DNA from: Trileptium ribeirensis
Lineage: Eukaryota; Nematoda; Enoplea; Enoplida; Thoracostomopsidae
Length of the DNA: 64,000 nucleotides
Assembly (NCBI GenBank): GCA_030248225.1
Contig: JASANE010024780.1
Coordinates: 1-64,000 of the forward strand
Reading direction: 5' to 3'
The position numbers were made by a program, and so were the translations under genes. This document shows, piece by piece, positions 53,901 through 63,100 of the stretch (position 1 is the stretch's first letter; each line of letters opens with the position of its first letter). A model generated the notes under the pieces. The model was not told where the DNA came from. It saw only the letters and a list, made by a program, of their open reading frames with translations, and searched no databases.

Positions 53901-56900
53901 GAGACCTAGTGTCTGCTAATAAATTCTATTACAAAGTGCAGGATTTCAGACGTTAGTGCTTTCATGTGCATATAGTTGCTTACTGCTGGTTTCATGGATG
54001 GCTTTGGTGGAACTGCACAAACCAGAGATGCTCTGCACCTGACAAAAGCGTACATGAAATATGGGCCAATCTTTTGCAGTTGGAGGTGGTGTAAATTTTG
54101 TCTGGCTATGAAATTACGTTTCTTTATTGTGTAAAAATTCATGAAATTATCGAGCCAAAAATGTAAGTCCGGACCCAGTGTTTAAGGTCTGGACCCAGGT
54201 CCGTTTAAAAGAACCGTGGTGCAGTTCGCGTTCAACTAAAGGACATAATACTCATCACATTTTGTGTCTAATATCGAAATCAACCCACCATGAGTTATGA
54301 ATGAGGGAAGCAGACAAAAATTAAATTTTCACGACGTTTCGCGCCTCAGTAGAAATTCCTATCGGTTCGCTCGCTCCGTTTCAATATGATTAGAAATCTG
54401 TTGTTTCTTGGTTTATGTCGAAAAGCTGTTTCTTCGTGATAAATTTTGCCACAACAGTAATGATTTAGCATTCTATGCAGCTAATCACGCAATATGCTGT
54501 AAAAAGGTATGTGCAGCGGAAAACGTTTATGTTTTGAGTACTGACGTTTCAATGATATTTATGGAATTTGGAATATATAATAAACCGAAAATTTGGATAG
54601 TGTCATACTTGTACTACAGTCTTCGCTTGAAATTTTAGTGCTGTTCGTTCGATATGTTCCAAAGTTCCTTGTTCTAAAAGTTTTCATATTTTAGTTGACA
54701 TTTCGATGGAAACTTATTTATGTGTATTGAAAGTTCAGTCTGTTCGCTAATATGTCAATGCTTGTTCGAATTCTGTTTAGTTTTCGTTCGGACTCAATTT
54801 TAGCGAGCACTCTTCGCAGTAACAGTAATAGTGCATAATTTCAGACACTGATTGTATATCATCAAAGCAAATACTGAAACATTGGAAAAATTGCATTAAA
54901 CCGTACTGCAATGTTTGTATTGTTTTCAAGTCGACATCACGTAAGTGTTTATTCTGTATTGTTTTATTGTCCTGATTGGCTCCTGAGCTATATATTGCTT
55001 TATTTAATGTGAATGGGACATACGAAAATAGCAATTAAATTAAATATTTTTTTATAAAATAACTAGCAATATTATAAGTTTTATTTAGCTTTGGACCTGC
55101 TAGTAACAACACTGTGTTATAATATTATTGCCAAGGAATTACACACGTAAGTACATTTCGTGAAGAGTCTATCTTGGTGAACACTCGAAGAAGAGTGTGA
55201 CCCTAGTGTTACACTACAATATACGTTGTGGAATGACGCGGTCGATTTTTGCGTGATTTGTCTTTCTATTAGTGAGGTGGGAACAAATTTACCTCTTTCG
55301 TCATGTCTCCCAACTTTCGTCTTTTTTTGCAAGTTTTATTCTATCACCCCTAGTGAAGGCCGGACAAAAGATTGAAAATAGTGGAACTTGCTCGCTTTAA
55401 AAGTAGAACAAATGACGTAAAAATCGGCTGCGTCATCCCACTGCACATATTACGTATTTGGATAGCATAAGTGTCGCAATCGTCTTGTTGGAGTTTTGAT
55501 TTCATACAACCGGAAATTTTTTTTTTAATTTTTAGCAAAATTTTTAAACAGAAAGTTTTTGGGAACGGCTTTTGTCCAGGCTCTTTTAAGAAATAATTAC
55601 TGTCGTTGTTTACATTCCGTGAAAATTGATGCAAATCAGAATTATTACTGTGTGTTGCTGAATTCAAGGGGAGCTTAATTTAGCTATGACCAATATAGCC
55701 CGAAAGACGACATCGCCACCATGGTAACAATGTCGACTGTAATTGTTTCCATATTTTCATTTAATGCTAATTGGCTAAGCCACATTATTTTTTGATAGAA
55801 CATGAAAACAGGGAAGGACCTTTGTGGGTACATTCGGGGTAATGCAATACATACAGTCGATCTCTGGAAATGATCGCTGTTTTTTGAAAACTCGTTCAAT
55901 GTTCGTTGTTCAGTGTCAAAATTTTGCAATCGGCCATGAATTGCGTTCGAACTTCATATTATAAAGTTGCGCTACTTATGTACTGACTATGAAGAAACGG
56001 AAAAATGCAACCAGCAAACGTAAGTATTGTTTTCTGGTTTTCCCAAACTGCCTCGAAAGTGCCTGAGGAAATCGAATTGGGCGCGATAAATTCGTTGTCT
56101 TTGATGTCAAATTGGAGACAACAGTTGAATTGTGGGTTTCAAAAAACACGGAAATTTTATGAACAACTGATACACAGCATTTATTTTTATTAACCGCCAC
56201 GCCCCAAATTCAACATTGAGAGGTCAGTTGATACCAACTTTGATCGCGATGATTGATGCATTGAGACTTATTCTATAGGGTCTGAAAGAGTAAGCAACCA
56301 CGGCAAATACAGTTACAACTATCGCAAGCATATGTGGAGTAAATAGTAAATGTTTGAAAGAAGCTAATGAACGTGCTTCAACAACAAATGGAGGGAGACT
56401 GTTCCAAAAGTTAACTGCCTGGTGACTGAAATAATGCAAGCGTTTCATTGTTTTTTTATCTGGCTGTTTTAGCTTATAGCAATGACCTCTTGTTTTTGGA
56501 TTTTCCGGCAAAATAGATTTTCAACGAGCAGATTGGTCATCTTAGTTACAATTTGATACATAATATCATATCCGACCTGCAAATGTCGAGTTTCGAGCGT
56601 CTACAACTGGAGGAAGCGAAGACTGTCTTCGTATTCCAAGTGCCTGAAAAATATTAAAAATTTGTGCTATATAGCGAAACCTGACTGCGATTTTTTTGCC
56701 ATGCAAGAAAAATTTGGGTTTTTTAGCGCTACAAGGAATAATGCGCATAGTATTGACTCACATAGAAATTAGCCTAACCTTTGGTTGCACAGAAAGGTAG
56801 TTGATGGGCAGTTGAGCTAGGTGGAAACAAAAAATACCTGGCGGGGGAGTGAACTGGCGGACGTTGAAATACATATCTGTATGGGAAAGCATGTTTTTTT

Positions 56901-59900
56901 ATACTTTTGTGTAAAACAGCATTATAAACTTAACATAGCATGAGTAAATATAAGTCACACTATTTCGCAAGAACGTGTTAGCTGTACCAAAAGTGATCAA
57001 GATCTTTTTCAATAGCTTGCAAGATCCATACTTTTTTCGCAGTATTGTTGTGGCTTTTCCTGTGGAATGGAAAGAAGGAGCAATATCATCGAGCTCCCAC
57101 TAGGATGTTGCCTTTTCTCACAAGTAAATTTAGGTTACACCATGCCGCTCCAAGGTATTTTGAGGTGACATAGACATAGTCGTCCTAACAAAAAATGGTC
57201 ACAAGAAAACTTGGTATTAATGCTTTTTGCTTCAGTTATCATTCATGATAAATTCCTGACTACAACGAGTGAGCATTTTCAGTAAATATTCAACAAAAGC
57301 AACGATAATATTTTAAATTCTCTAAAAACCATCTCATGTAACCTGGTGTGTTACGTTTTTCCCCTACCATCCTGGGGGTAGGAGGAATCTCCCATGTGTT
57401 TCAGTTTCCTCGCAGGTTGAAACTGGCGACCCTATGTATTACTTTGGTGCTGTAGAGATGCGAGTTGTTCTAAAATAATGTTTCATGTTTCGACTGTCCG
57501 ACCTTGCCGTGAAATTTGTTCTTTCGAAAATTTTGCAGAGACTGTAAACATTTGCATCTTTTCATAATATTGCCTTTGGCAGTGAGTAATATGGAGGCCC
57601 AAATACGGTGTCCCCGAGATATTGCTTATTCAAATGTTATCTAATGGCCCAAGCCATATGTTTCGGAGTTTTTTCTATATAATCCTTGTAGGCTTTACAA
57701 CAGAAAACTGTAGCACATAACTGAGCGAAGCGAAGCATTTTTGTTTTCGTCAGAGGGGTAAAATCGGCAGCGTCTGTTTTTGTCCGTCCGTCAAACTCCT
57801 CAATAACTACGGATCCGATTTAAATTTTTGGCTAAAATTGGTATATAAATATATAATCGGTCTAATGTCCTTTAGGTGCAAGAAATATAGTTTTGTCAAG
57901 ATTTCTAGTTAAGTTACTAATTAACTCGTAGTCATTACAAGTAAACGTGACAAATCATAAAAAGTGAGCCTAGCAATAGGCAAAGTATTGTATATCTTTA
58001 TGTATACATTTATTTCAACTCAATATTCATTTAAATTGTAATAAGTATCACCTTATATACTAGAACTAATTAGCATGTTTTTAACATCCTCGAATAGTAA
58101 TAAACACCAGATTCGTAATCAACACGAATGATGTATACGCACCAAAATAACAGCTTTACACTAATTATTCATTGAAAAATAAGCAATTATTATTTGAAAA
58201 TGCTAAAAATAGGCTAACACTCTTAACTAAAAGAAATTTTGGCAAAAACTATATGTCTTGCACTTGAAAGATATTAGGCTTTTCGAACAAAAAATTAATT
58301 GGCACAGTAGTTACTGAGGATATCCACGATTTTACTCCCCTTTCCTCTCTCTAGAGAAAAAACGCTTCTCTCCGCTAAATAAAAGAGTCATTTTGGCTGT
58401 AGGACCTTGCGACAATGTCTTGTATTATAAAATAAATTGTTTTCCGTTGTAGCGGAAGATTTCGTTCGAGCTACTGCGAAATTAACAGAAAGTTTGTCGG
58501 ACGCTGATACAACATTTGTTGATGTACCGACCACTACGACAGATGGGTCGTTGCAGGATGACCGAATTAATGAACATGAACCTTCTACAGTAAACCGGGA
58601 TGTCACTTTCACCCAACCCCAGCAGTGTCAACAAACCGAACAGTCGGTTAAAGTGTTGGGTTTAACGTTGCGTGCGAACATTGAGACCACGGGTTGCGAG
58701 ATATTGTCTAAGAATTGTAGCGTTATTGACTTGAAACATAATGAGTTGGACCAATCAAGCTCTGTTTGTGTGAGCGACGCTAAAGGCCCGGATGAAATTG
58801 TGATTGCCGAAATGGTGCCAGAAAGTGATCACAACTCGCTTTCTGCGTTCCCTACTGCGGTTGCAGAAGAAACTGATAAAGAAGAATTGGATAACAATAT
58901 TGGCAGCAAAGATAAACTCTTGGAAGAGCCGATGTCTATTGTATCGGCAGACGAATATGCCAAATCGGAACAAATTGCACAAAATGAGGACAACAATAAT
59001 GAAAGTTCGGATGATTCTGCGAGTAGCGATAACTCGTTCGTTATGATCGGAGCGTTTCGGTCTGAGAACAGTCGCGAAGAACCACCGAAAGCGGGCTATG
59101 ACGCGCTGGCTGAAACGGAAATTGCAAACGTTGGTGATGCTGACATTAACAATTCTGGTAATGGCTTTGAAATCGTAACAGCTGAAAGTATGGGTGTTGC
59201 CGAATTAGCTGTTGTAGGAGCGAAGTGTAATGAAATGATCAATAGTTTAGAAAGTAATAAGTGCGATCACAACCCTGATGTTGAAAATGAAGAAGACGAT
59301 ATTAGTAGCCAGTTTACTAGGCTTTCAGTTGCTGATGGCGAAATTAGCAGCAGTCAATTGACATCGGACGATGAATTTGAGGTACCTCCTGCCAAAAAGT
59401 CCATAAATCCGACTGAAGCTAAGGCGAACGAAGATACGCAAATCGTATTACCAACGATAAATTCGCAGCAGGTAACTGATAGCACGAATGTGACGGCAAA
59501 CGACGGTTATTTGACATCTAGCTGCGATACAGTTGTAAATATTACTGCAATGGCGAATGACCGTTCAAACCTTGCGCCAGTCACCACTGACTCTTATCTT
59601 CGCTCGGGAACTACTTGTGGTGGTGCAGAAAATGAGAGCGTGAATGTGAAAAGCAACGATAATAGGGAAGTGGGAGCTTGTTTCGACTCCATAGTAGATG
59701 CAAACACAGGAAATATGTTGGCGAAAGATAGCTTCCAAAGCTCTGTGGATAGCGGTATAAACGCAAGGCAAACAACTACTAATCGTAAGTCGAATTTGAA
59801 TAATACTGGCGACTTAGTTCGATTGGCGAACGTTCAGTTAGAGCAATTGTCCGCCGATACAAATAATGTTAAAAGAACCGACAGTGTCGATACATACAGT

Positions 59901-62900
59901 ACCCGAAGCACGGCTGCGGCCAGAAGCGACAGCAGCGCTTCTCCAACTGTATTCTCCGATATACCTTCGGAGCAAGAGTCTGTGGCATCAGAGCCTTTAG
60001 GACCTGAAAACATTAGGGCTGAAATTATTAATGGCGGTGACGACATGAATAGCGTCTCTGGTTCAGATGTGGTCACCGAAAACGCTTCGGCATATGTTAC
60101 TGCTTACCAATTGTCTGCTGCAAGCAACGTTGGCATGCTACATCATGACGAAGGCCTATATGAAAGATCACTATCCATGCTTGAACGGTTACGAGGTAAT
60201 TAACCGTCTAAAATAGCCATTTCTTTAACGTTTAGGTTGTATTAGCTCTTTCCAGATGTAAATAGTGTATAGTGTATAGCATATTAGATTTTTCGGCCCT
60301 CCTGAAGCAGGGGAGGGGGAATCAGGGAAGGAGCCCATCCATATATACTCCACAGTATCTGAGTTGAACTAAAATACCCACATGCGTTTAAAGCATCTGT
60401 ATTCTTTGAGTTATGCTGACATATTTTTAAATACAGTACGTGCCAGAAATGGCTGTCGCATTTCGAGCGAGTGGGTCGCTCGAGATTTCGAAGCTATTTA
60501 AATTAATCTATTTCAGAACAACTTTATTTCGAACGAGCGACATTCAGTTGTGGCGGGTACTGTAGCCATTGTATATAACGTTCTTTGCTGTTAGTGTGCT
60601 AAAAATGGAAAAGTATTGTTCAACCGTAGCATTTATGTACCATGATCGTCAGACTTGATTAAGAGTTGAATCAAATATTTATCGCAGCATTTAAGACACG
60701 GTGGCGTGTTCGTTTTAGATTGATATTAAAACTTGTATAATATGATTCAATACACGAAGCTTGCCTGTGAGTTTGGGTATCCTGAGTTTCAAATTGTTAA
60801 ATTGGATATAATGATGGATAGGATGCCTGTACGAATAACACTAATAATATTTAATGTCTTTAGAACGTTGGTATAAAACAAAGTGGCTTACTCTAACATG
60901 TAATTCATCCATAAATACTTAGTAAAATAAAAATATTTATTGCAAAATAAGACTGTAGTTACTGGATTCCCGCTTCCTGAAATATCCTGTGATTTAATAT
61001 TCCTCCTGGAATTAGAAGTCTCGTAGAATAAAAACAGCATCACCAGGAATTCTTGGCAAATTTTTCCTGGAAAATGTCTCTGCTTTTTCGACTTTTTTTA
61101 TCGCCGAACTTAGGTATAAAAAGTTGGGAAGTTGTGAAGAGAGCCGTCATTATCAAAACGGTCGGAAGCGAATGTTAGATAAGCTGCAAGAGTTTGAGGC
61201 CAAGCTACGCAATCTGGGGCATCTGCATTCGCTGAGAAATGGACATTACTTCACAAGCAGCATAATCTGCATTCGGTACTTAAGAAGAAGCTGAATGAAA
61301 TGTGAATTGATAGTACATAAAATGTGATATTTGCATTACAATTTAGTGAGTTTGCGTTTTCATGGTAAAATTTTCCTGGAAAATCTATGTTATTTTTCTA
61401 AAATTTCCTGAAATTTCTTGGAATTTTAAACTCATCAAGTCGTGAGTACCCTGAAGATACTTTCACTTAGTTTCTTTAGTTGTTTGCGCTCAACTACTGT
61501 TTTGGGGCTCCAAACTGAGCTCTCATAGTCCTTGAAAACCCTTTTTCCAGCAGTACATTGCGGCTTCACTACCGGGGACATGTATTTTTGTATATTTATC
61601 AAAGGAAGGTACCTTCAAATCCAAGCAACGGTATAATTTCAGCGGTCATTTCTCAGGTTTTCGTATTCATCCAAAGCTTATTCTAGACTTGTACATGTAA
61701 CTAATTTGAAAAATGCCAAATTGTGCCATTTTCTTATAAAAATCGAATTTAAGAAATTTTAGCCTCCTACAACGTTTCGGAAGGACAACTACGACATAAT
61801 TAGGAATGTGCGGAATAGTAAAATTGACCCAAAATATACCGAATATTCGGCACATCCGTAGACATAACCAATATAGGTTTGAAATATTTGGAAATAATAG
61901 TGGTAGGCAAGTTTAATTCAATAACAACATCGCTCTTCTTCACCTAGCAAAATACTGAGTTAAAATTAAAAAAATAGTTTTTGGAAGTGTATACAGTCAC
62001 GCTCAGAAATAACAGCAATTATTTCTGACCGTGACTAATATACTTTAACGCATAGCAAGCACAAATACCGTTGTCCTCTATTTTGATTGATTAAAACGCA
62101 CTGAACATTCACATTGCGCCGTAAGCATAATGCTGTGTACGCATGAAAGAAATGTAGAAAGTCTGAAATCTGCATAAGGTAGGGTAGTATAAATACATTT
62201 GAAATAGTTTTAGTTATTACGTGAGCCTGTAGCTGTTAAGGGTAATTCCAATTATAAAGAACATGCTTTAGAAGTCATGCTGTTATTTATTTACTTCTGT
62301 TCAACCTGCTGCGTTTCAAAAGTCGAATTATCGTACTTTCAGCAAGAAGTCAACCAATTATTTCGGCAGCATCTGACGCTGTTTTACCGCAAGCAGTCTG
62401 CAAACGTGCGGACCTCGAAGCTGAAACACCGTATCCAGTCTTGCAGCATGATTCTCCACAGCGCCGAGGCACTGGCCGACTTTTATCTGAACGAGAACGT
62501 GTGCGTCGTGAACAGGAAACTTGGGTAAGTGAAAAATAAAAGTGTTTCCAAACTGCGAAAATTTACCGAAATTTTTGCCTTACTTTTATCCCTGGAGTTG
62601 TAACATCTACCATAGTCCTAAGCAAAATCAAAGTGCGAAACTGGACCATATTAAGGTTTTTGTGTAATATTGTAACATAATCGATATATATTTAATTTAA
62701 TAGCATGTAAAGAGTAAGGAACAAAAAGGTCAAAAGCTACGTGGCTGCCGTTGATTAGTCATTTTTGGTTCAAAACATTAAAAAATTATATTTAACCCGT
62801 TTGCACATTAATCATTCATACGTTATAATGTTATGCCCCATCCTAGTAAAAACCATAGCTATTGGTCCTTTACCAGCCTGGAATCTCGTTAGATGGTATA

Positions 62901-63093
62901 GTACAAATAGGCGTCAAAGGAAGTTACCACCAACAAAACATTTTTAGTATAGCATTCATAAGCAAAATAATATAAAAATATGACTATTTTGTTTCAGTAC
63001 TAATTACATTTTCCTAATCAAGCATCGGAATTTTGTGCCGTGCGGTTAACATGCATTTTGTACTCACTAATTTGTTTCCAGACAAAGAAGTAA
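29904..63093 (+). CDS. Multi-exon gene for a PB1-domain protein with LIR-like motifs (possible autophagy-receptor-like scaffold)
   Basis: Eleven exons joined by hand: 29904-29946, 31936-32093, 36751-36819, 38275-38316, 41949-42017, 44147-44293, 46781-46886, 48954-49391, 58453-60195, 62343-62524 and 63082-63093. All introns are GT-AG and the phase agrees at all ten junctions, giving about 1,002 residues. Exons 2-5 together encode a PB1 fold: a first strand near RIVQLNF, a helix FYKLVKMWADAI, the acidic OPCA strand YKDEESELITL (83-93), helix CEALKIAFR and last strand FLDILI. In known families PB1 domains pair with other PB1 domains (p62, NBR1, TFG, Par6, aPKC). The tail is acidic and disordered-looking, with LIR candidates FVDV (379-382) and FVMI (553-556). 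No ZZ, FW, kinase or UBA domain is visible. A role in selective autophagy is inference. The exon structure is well supported; the 3' end less so. Confidence 0.75.
30252..30509 (-). pseudogene. Unidentified minus-strand frame in intron 1
   Basis: An 85-codon frame with a protein-like mix of residues (SGFRIPSLTGKACQYGKSYL; FDVDPMSTINNFDRVAKDLP). It has no ATG start and no convincing splice partners. I do not recognise the family; an old transposon piece is the simplest explanation. Confidence 0.3.
31936..32093 (+). CDS. Exon 2 of the PB1 gene (start of PB1)
   Basis: The acceptor follows a T-rich tract ending TTATTATAG and the donor is AAG|GTACAA. It encodes residues 15-67 with no stop. The start GRIVQLNFHTSD reads as the first PB1 strand and FQFYKLVK as the beginning of the first helix. 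A 20-to-30-residue insertion separates them compared with p62 or TFG. Confidence 0.72.
32700..33600 (+). repeat. Repeat cluster in intron 2 (family E copy 2 and a diverged tandem)
   Basis: 32815-33180 matches family E. Blocks at 33281, 33441 and 33551 share GTTGGGAATCCCAAGGG and CATTTAAAA variants, spaced 110-160 bases. CACCGCACA recurs at 32760 and 33358. Confidence 0.5.
34601..34618 (+). other. G-run with G-quadruplex potential
   Basis: GGGAGGGGGAGGGGGTGTGG on the sense strand of the PB1 gene, in intron 2. Three G-runs of three or more are clear; a fourth needs a split run or GG. Confidence 0.35.
35339..36427 (-). mobile_element. hAT family CCGGAACCGG, copy X (inverted)
   Basis: The reverse complement aligns along its length with the element at 50871-52001: both ends, the ATGAAGGTA block, GAGGAAGCTAAT and GTGATCAGAGACA-like segments. 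Ends are CAGGAACCGGAATT and CCGGTTATTCCTTC. Flanking octamers TTATATAT and ATATGTAT match at six of eight positions, a decayed target duplication. In intron 2; no transposase. Confidence 0.75.
36751..36819 (+). CDS. Exon 3 of the PB1 gene (OPCA motif)
   Basis: Acceptor TGTGTTGCAG and donor TTG|GTGTGT; 69 bases, phase 0 at both ends. It encodes residues 68-90. YTMSYKDEESEL matches the PB1 acidic OPCA strand, Y-x-D-E/D-x-x-E/D-L, as in human NBR1 (YLDEENEE) and TFG (YKDEDGDL). This is the strongest single domain signal in the gene. Confidence 0.78.
37624..37957. repeat. 148-bp tandem repeat (2.2 copies) with hairpin
   Basis: Units start at 37624, 37772 and 37920 with very high identity. Each carries TTATAATTG, an 8-10 base loop and CAATTATAA, a perfect 9-bp stem. 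In intron 3. Confidence 0.85.
38275..38316 (+). CDS. Exon 4 of the PB1 gene
   Basis: A 42-base exon with acceptor TTTATTTAAG, donor AAG|GTATGT and phase 0 at both ends. It encodes ITLNSTSDGCEALK (91-104), which continues the OPCA strand and opens the second PB1 helix in the expected place. The fit to both neighbours makes this short exon credible. Confidence 0.72.
39477..39551 (+). CDS. Short frame resembling a signal peptide (uncertain)
   Basis: A 24-codon frame: Met, Arg-Arg-Asn, then an uninterrupted hydrophobic core (LLFIFIVLL), STDG and a short tail. It has the layout of a secretory signal, but no donor site or downstream partner was found. In intron 4 on the same strand as the PB1 gene. 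Probably chance. Confidence 0.15.
   Translation: MRRNLLFIFIVLLSTDGLVASIFL
39843..40165 (+). repeat. Dispersed repeat family C, copy 2
   Basis: Same orientation as 29405-29765; shared blocks listed there. In intron 4. Confidence 0.7.
40730..41365 (+). repeat. Dispersed repeat family D, copy 2
   Basis: Matches 17815-19720 at both ends and over one 356-bp unit: GCAGGGGTGAAAGC start, TTTATTTCATAGTAAAATGA, GCATATCGACGTATACTAT and CTGCAATCTCGGTAGAG end. In intron 4. Confidence 0.75.
41949..42017 (+). CDS. Exon 5 of the PB1 gene (end of PB1)
   Basis: Acceptor TTGTTTTAG and donor GAC|GTATGT; 69 bases, phase 0 at both ends. It encodes residues 105-127. IAFRQAFLDILICPS completes helix 2 and the last PB1 strand (compare the closing strand FRIYIKEK of human p62). 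The acidic DDENSS that follows begins the linker. Confidence 0.72.
42421..43724 (-). mobile_element. TIR family B, copy B1
   Basis: One end TTGAAACG...GAAGCGAGCG, the other the reverse complement of GAAACAGAGCGAGCGTGGTT. Internally it holds about three diverged units of roughly 135 bases, each with CCCGATTT and TATAGTC/TCCA blocks. It is inverted relative to B2 and B3. No coding capacity. In intron 5. Confidence 0.65.
44147..44293 (+). CDS. Exon 6 of the PB1 gene
   Basis: Acceptor ACATTTTTAG and donor GAT|GTATGT; 147 bases, phase 0 at both ends, residues 128-176. It is a Ser/Asn/Asp-rich linker ending in the hydrophobic stretch QWFKDFIID, which continues as YRSQMQRL in exon 7 and may form an amphipathic helix. 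No known domain was recognised. Confidence 0.68.
46781..46886 (+). CDS. Exon 7 of the PB1 gene
   Basis: Acceptor TTTGGTTTCAG and donor TCAG|GTATGC; 106 bases, phase 0 in and phase 1 out, residues 177-211 plus one base of Gly212. It continues the possible helix (YRSQMQRLSSKF) into a Ser-rich linker. Confidence 0.7.
47580..47860 (+). mobile_element. TIR family B, fragment B4
   Basis: Matches only the 3' part of family B (CTAAAGGGCACAT, GATGAATTATGAG, TCACGAT blocks), diverged. In intron 7. Confidence 0.45.
48954..49391 (+). CDS. Exon 8 of the PB1 gene (Cys/His cluster)
   Basis: Acceptor GTTGTTTAG and donor CAGT|GTAAGT, a near-consensus donor. 438 bases, phase 1 at both ends, residues 212-357. 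Mostly Ser/Thr/Asp/Glu-rich linker with a helical patch (KRFSIQRQLAALLHAEK). Its end holds C332, C337, H346, C350 and C356 (spacing 4-8-3-5), which could bind one zinc but does not match the ZZ pattern of p62 or NBR1. Confidence 0.78.
49580..52285 (+). mobile_element. TIR family B, copy B2, split by a hAT element
   Basis: Starts CTAGTAACTTGCAAGCGAGC then GAAACGGAGTGAGCGTGG. Continues to 50870, is interrupted by the hAT element at 50871-52001, and resumes at 52002 (GTCGCGAGATATG) to about 52285, where the terminal repeat is lost. In intron 8. Confidence 0.7.
50871..52001 (+). mobile_element. hAT family CCGGAACCGG, copy Y, 1,131 bp, intact ends and TSD
   Basis: Ends CAGGGAATAACCGGAACCGG and CCGGAATGGTTACTCCCTG form terminal inverted repeats (CAGGGARTAACC). 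Perfect 8-bp target duplication GTCGCGAG at 50863-50870 and 52002-52009. The site lies inside family-B copy B2, and the uninterrupted sequence can be read in B1 and B3. No transposase frame. Confidence 0.92.
52922..54383 (+). mobile_element. TIR family B, copy B3, with a 400-bp insertion
   Basis: Starts GCTAGTAACTCGCAAGCGAG and GAAACGGAGCGAGCGTGG; ends GGTTCGCTCGCTCCGTTTCA. The shared inverted core is TGAAACGGAGCGAGCG. Between about 53810 and 54220 it carries sequence absent from B1 and B2, with GGGCCCAGGT and GGACCCAGGTCCG near its edges. In intron 8. Confidence 0.7.
54384..56225. other. Intron 8 sequence without recognised elements
   Basis: AT-rich, with scattered short frames on both strands and no domain. 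I see no RNA gene or clear repeat. Confidence 0.45.
56226..56650 (-). pseudogene. LINE reverse transcriptase C-terminal fragment
   Basis: On the minus strand, TRGHCYKLKQPDKKT is followed by LHYFSHQAVNFWNSLPPFVV and EARSLASFKHLL. This is the conserved tail of many CR1/Jockey-type LINE ORF2 proteins (TRGHxxKL ... FSxRVxNxWNSLPxxVV ... SFKxxLD). A frameshifted block just upstream (GYDIMYQIV, LETRHLQ) matches the preceding LExRRxRGDMIxVYKI region. A 5'-truncated, dead copy in intron 8. Confidence 0.7.
57718..57960 (+). repeat. Repeat related to family D (partial)
   Basis: GAGCGAAGCGAAGC, GGGGTAAAATC and TGTCCGTCCGTCAAACTCC recall the opening of family D. Only the opening is shared. Confidence 0.35.
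58453..60195 (+). CDS. Exon 9 of the PB1 gene (acidic tail with LIR motifs)
   Basis: The longest open frame in the window: 1,743 bases, acceptor TTCCGTTGTAG, donor CGAG|GTAATT, residues 358-938. The protein is rich in Ser, Asp, Glu and Asn and looks disordered. Two LIR-like cores follow acidic or Ser/Asp residues: TFVDVP (F379-V382) and DNSFVMIG (F553-I556). FVMI is identical to the LIR core of human ATG13 and one residue from FVMV of ULK1. The end, DEGLYERSLSMLERLR, could be a helix. If the donor is not used, the frame stops at 60203 and the protein ends here; an AATAAA lies near 60927. Confidence 0.85.
60962..61453. mobile_element. hAT-like non-autonomous element (probable)
   Basis: Right end GTGAGTACCCTG, weakly inverted relative to left CTGGATTCCCGC. 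TTTCCTGGAAAAT and TTTCCTGAAATTT repeats lie inside both ends, the same style as the 21.6-23.0 kb elements. No target duplication found. In intron 9. Confidence 0.4.
61800..61860. mobile_element. hAT end fragment (GGATGTGCCGAATATTCGG)
   Basis: AGGAATGTGCGGAATA and CCGAATATTCGGCACATCC form a rough inverted pair about 60 bases apart and resemble the ends of the 27563-28190 element. Likely a collapsed hAT remnant in intron 9. Confidence 0.35.
62343..62524 (+). CDS. Exon 10 of the PB1 gene (two frames open)
   Basis: Donor TGG|GTAAGT is strong. Two acceptors fit exon 9. TACTTTCAG at 62342 gives residues 939-999, a basic and polar sequence ending SERERVRREQETW. TTTCAAAAG at 62322 gives the other frame, a more hydrophobic sequence with FRQHLTLFYRKQ and ALADFYLNEN. 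The G/C-rich codon position falls on position 1 in the first frame and position 3 in the second; the first matches exon 9 better, so I prefer it. No stop occurs in either frame. If the donor is unused, an AATAAA lies just downstream near 62536. Confidence 0.55.
63082..63093 (+). CDS. Terminal exon 11 of the PB1 gene (stop codon)
   Basis: Acceptor TTTGTTTCCAG at 63081. In the preferred frame it adds T-K-K and stops at TAA 63091-63093. In the alternative frame it stops at 63098-63100. The 3' untranslated part runs into the remaining 0.9 kb; I found no clear AATAAA before the window ends. Confidence 0.4.
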   Translation, partial: TKK

Positions 63094-63100
63094 TGGTTAA

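Noticed and set aside
58388..60076. Minus-strand frames opposite exon 9
   Set aside because: Shadows of the real plus-strand coding exon.
61140..61315. Helical-looking frames (RMLDKLQEFEAKLRNLGHLH and SAFAEKWTLLHKQHNLHSVL) considered as a UBA exon for the PB1 gene
   Set aside because: Two overlapping frames with stops, inside a probable TIR element; no UBA pattern (no MGF-type loop) and no suitable splice sites.
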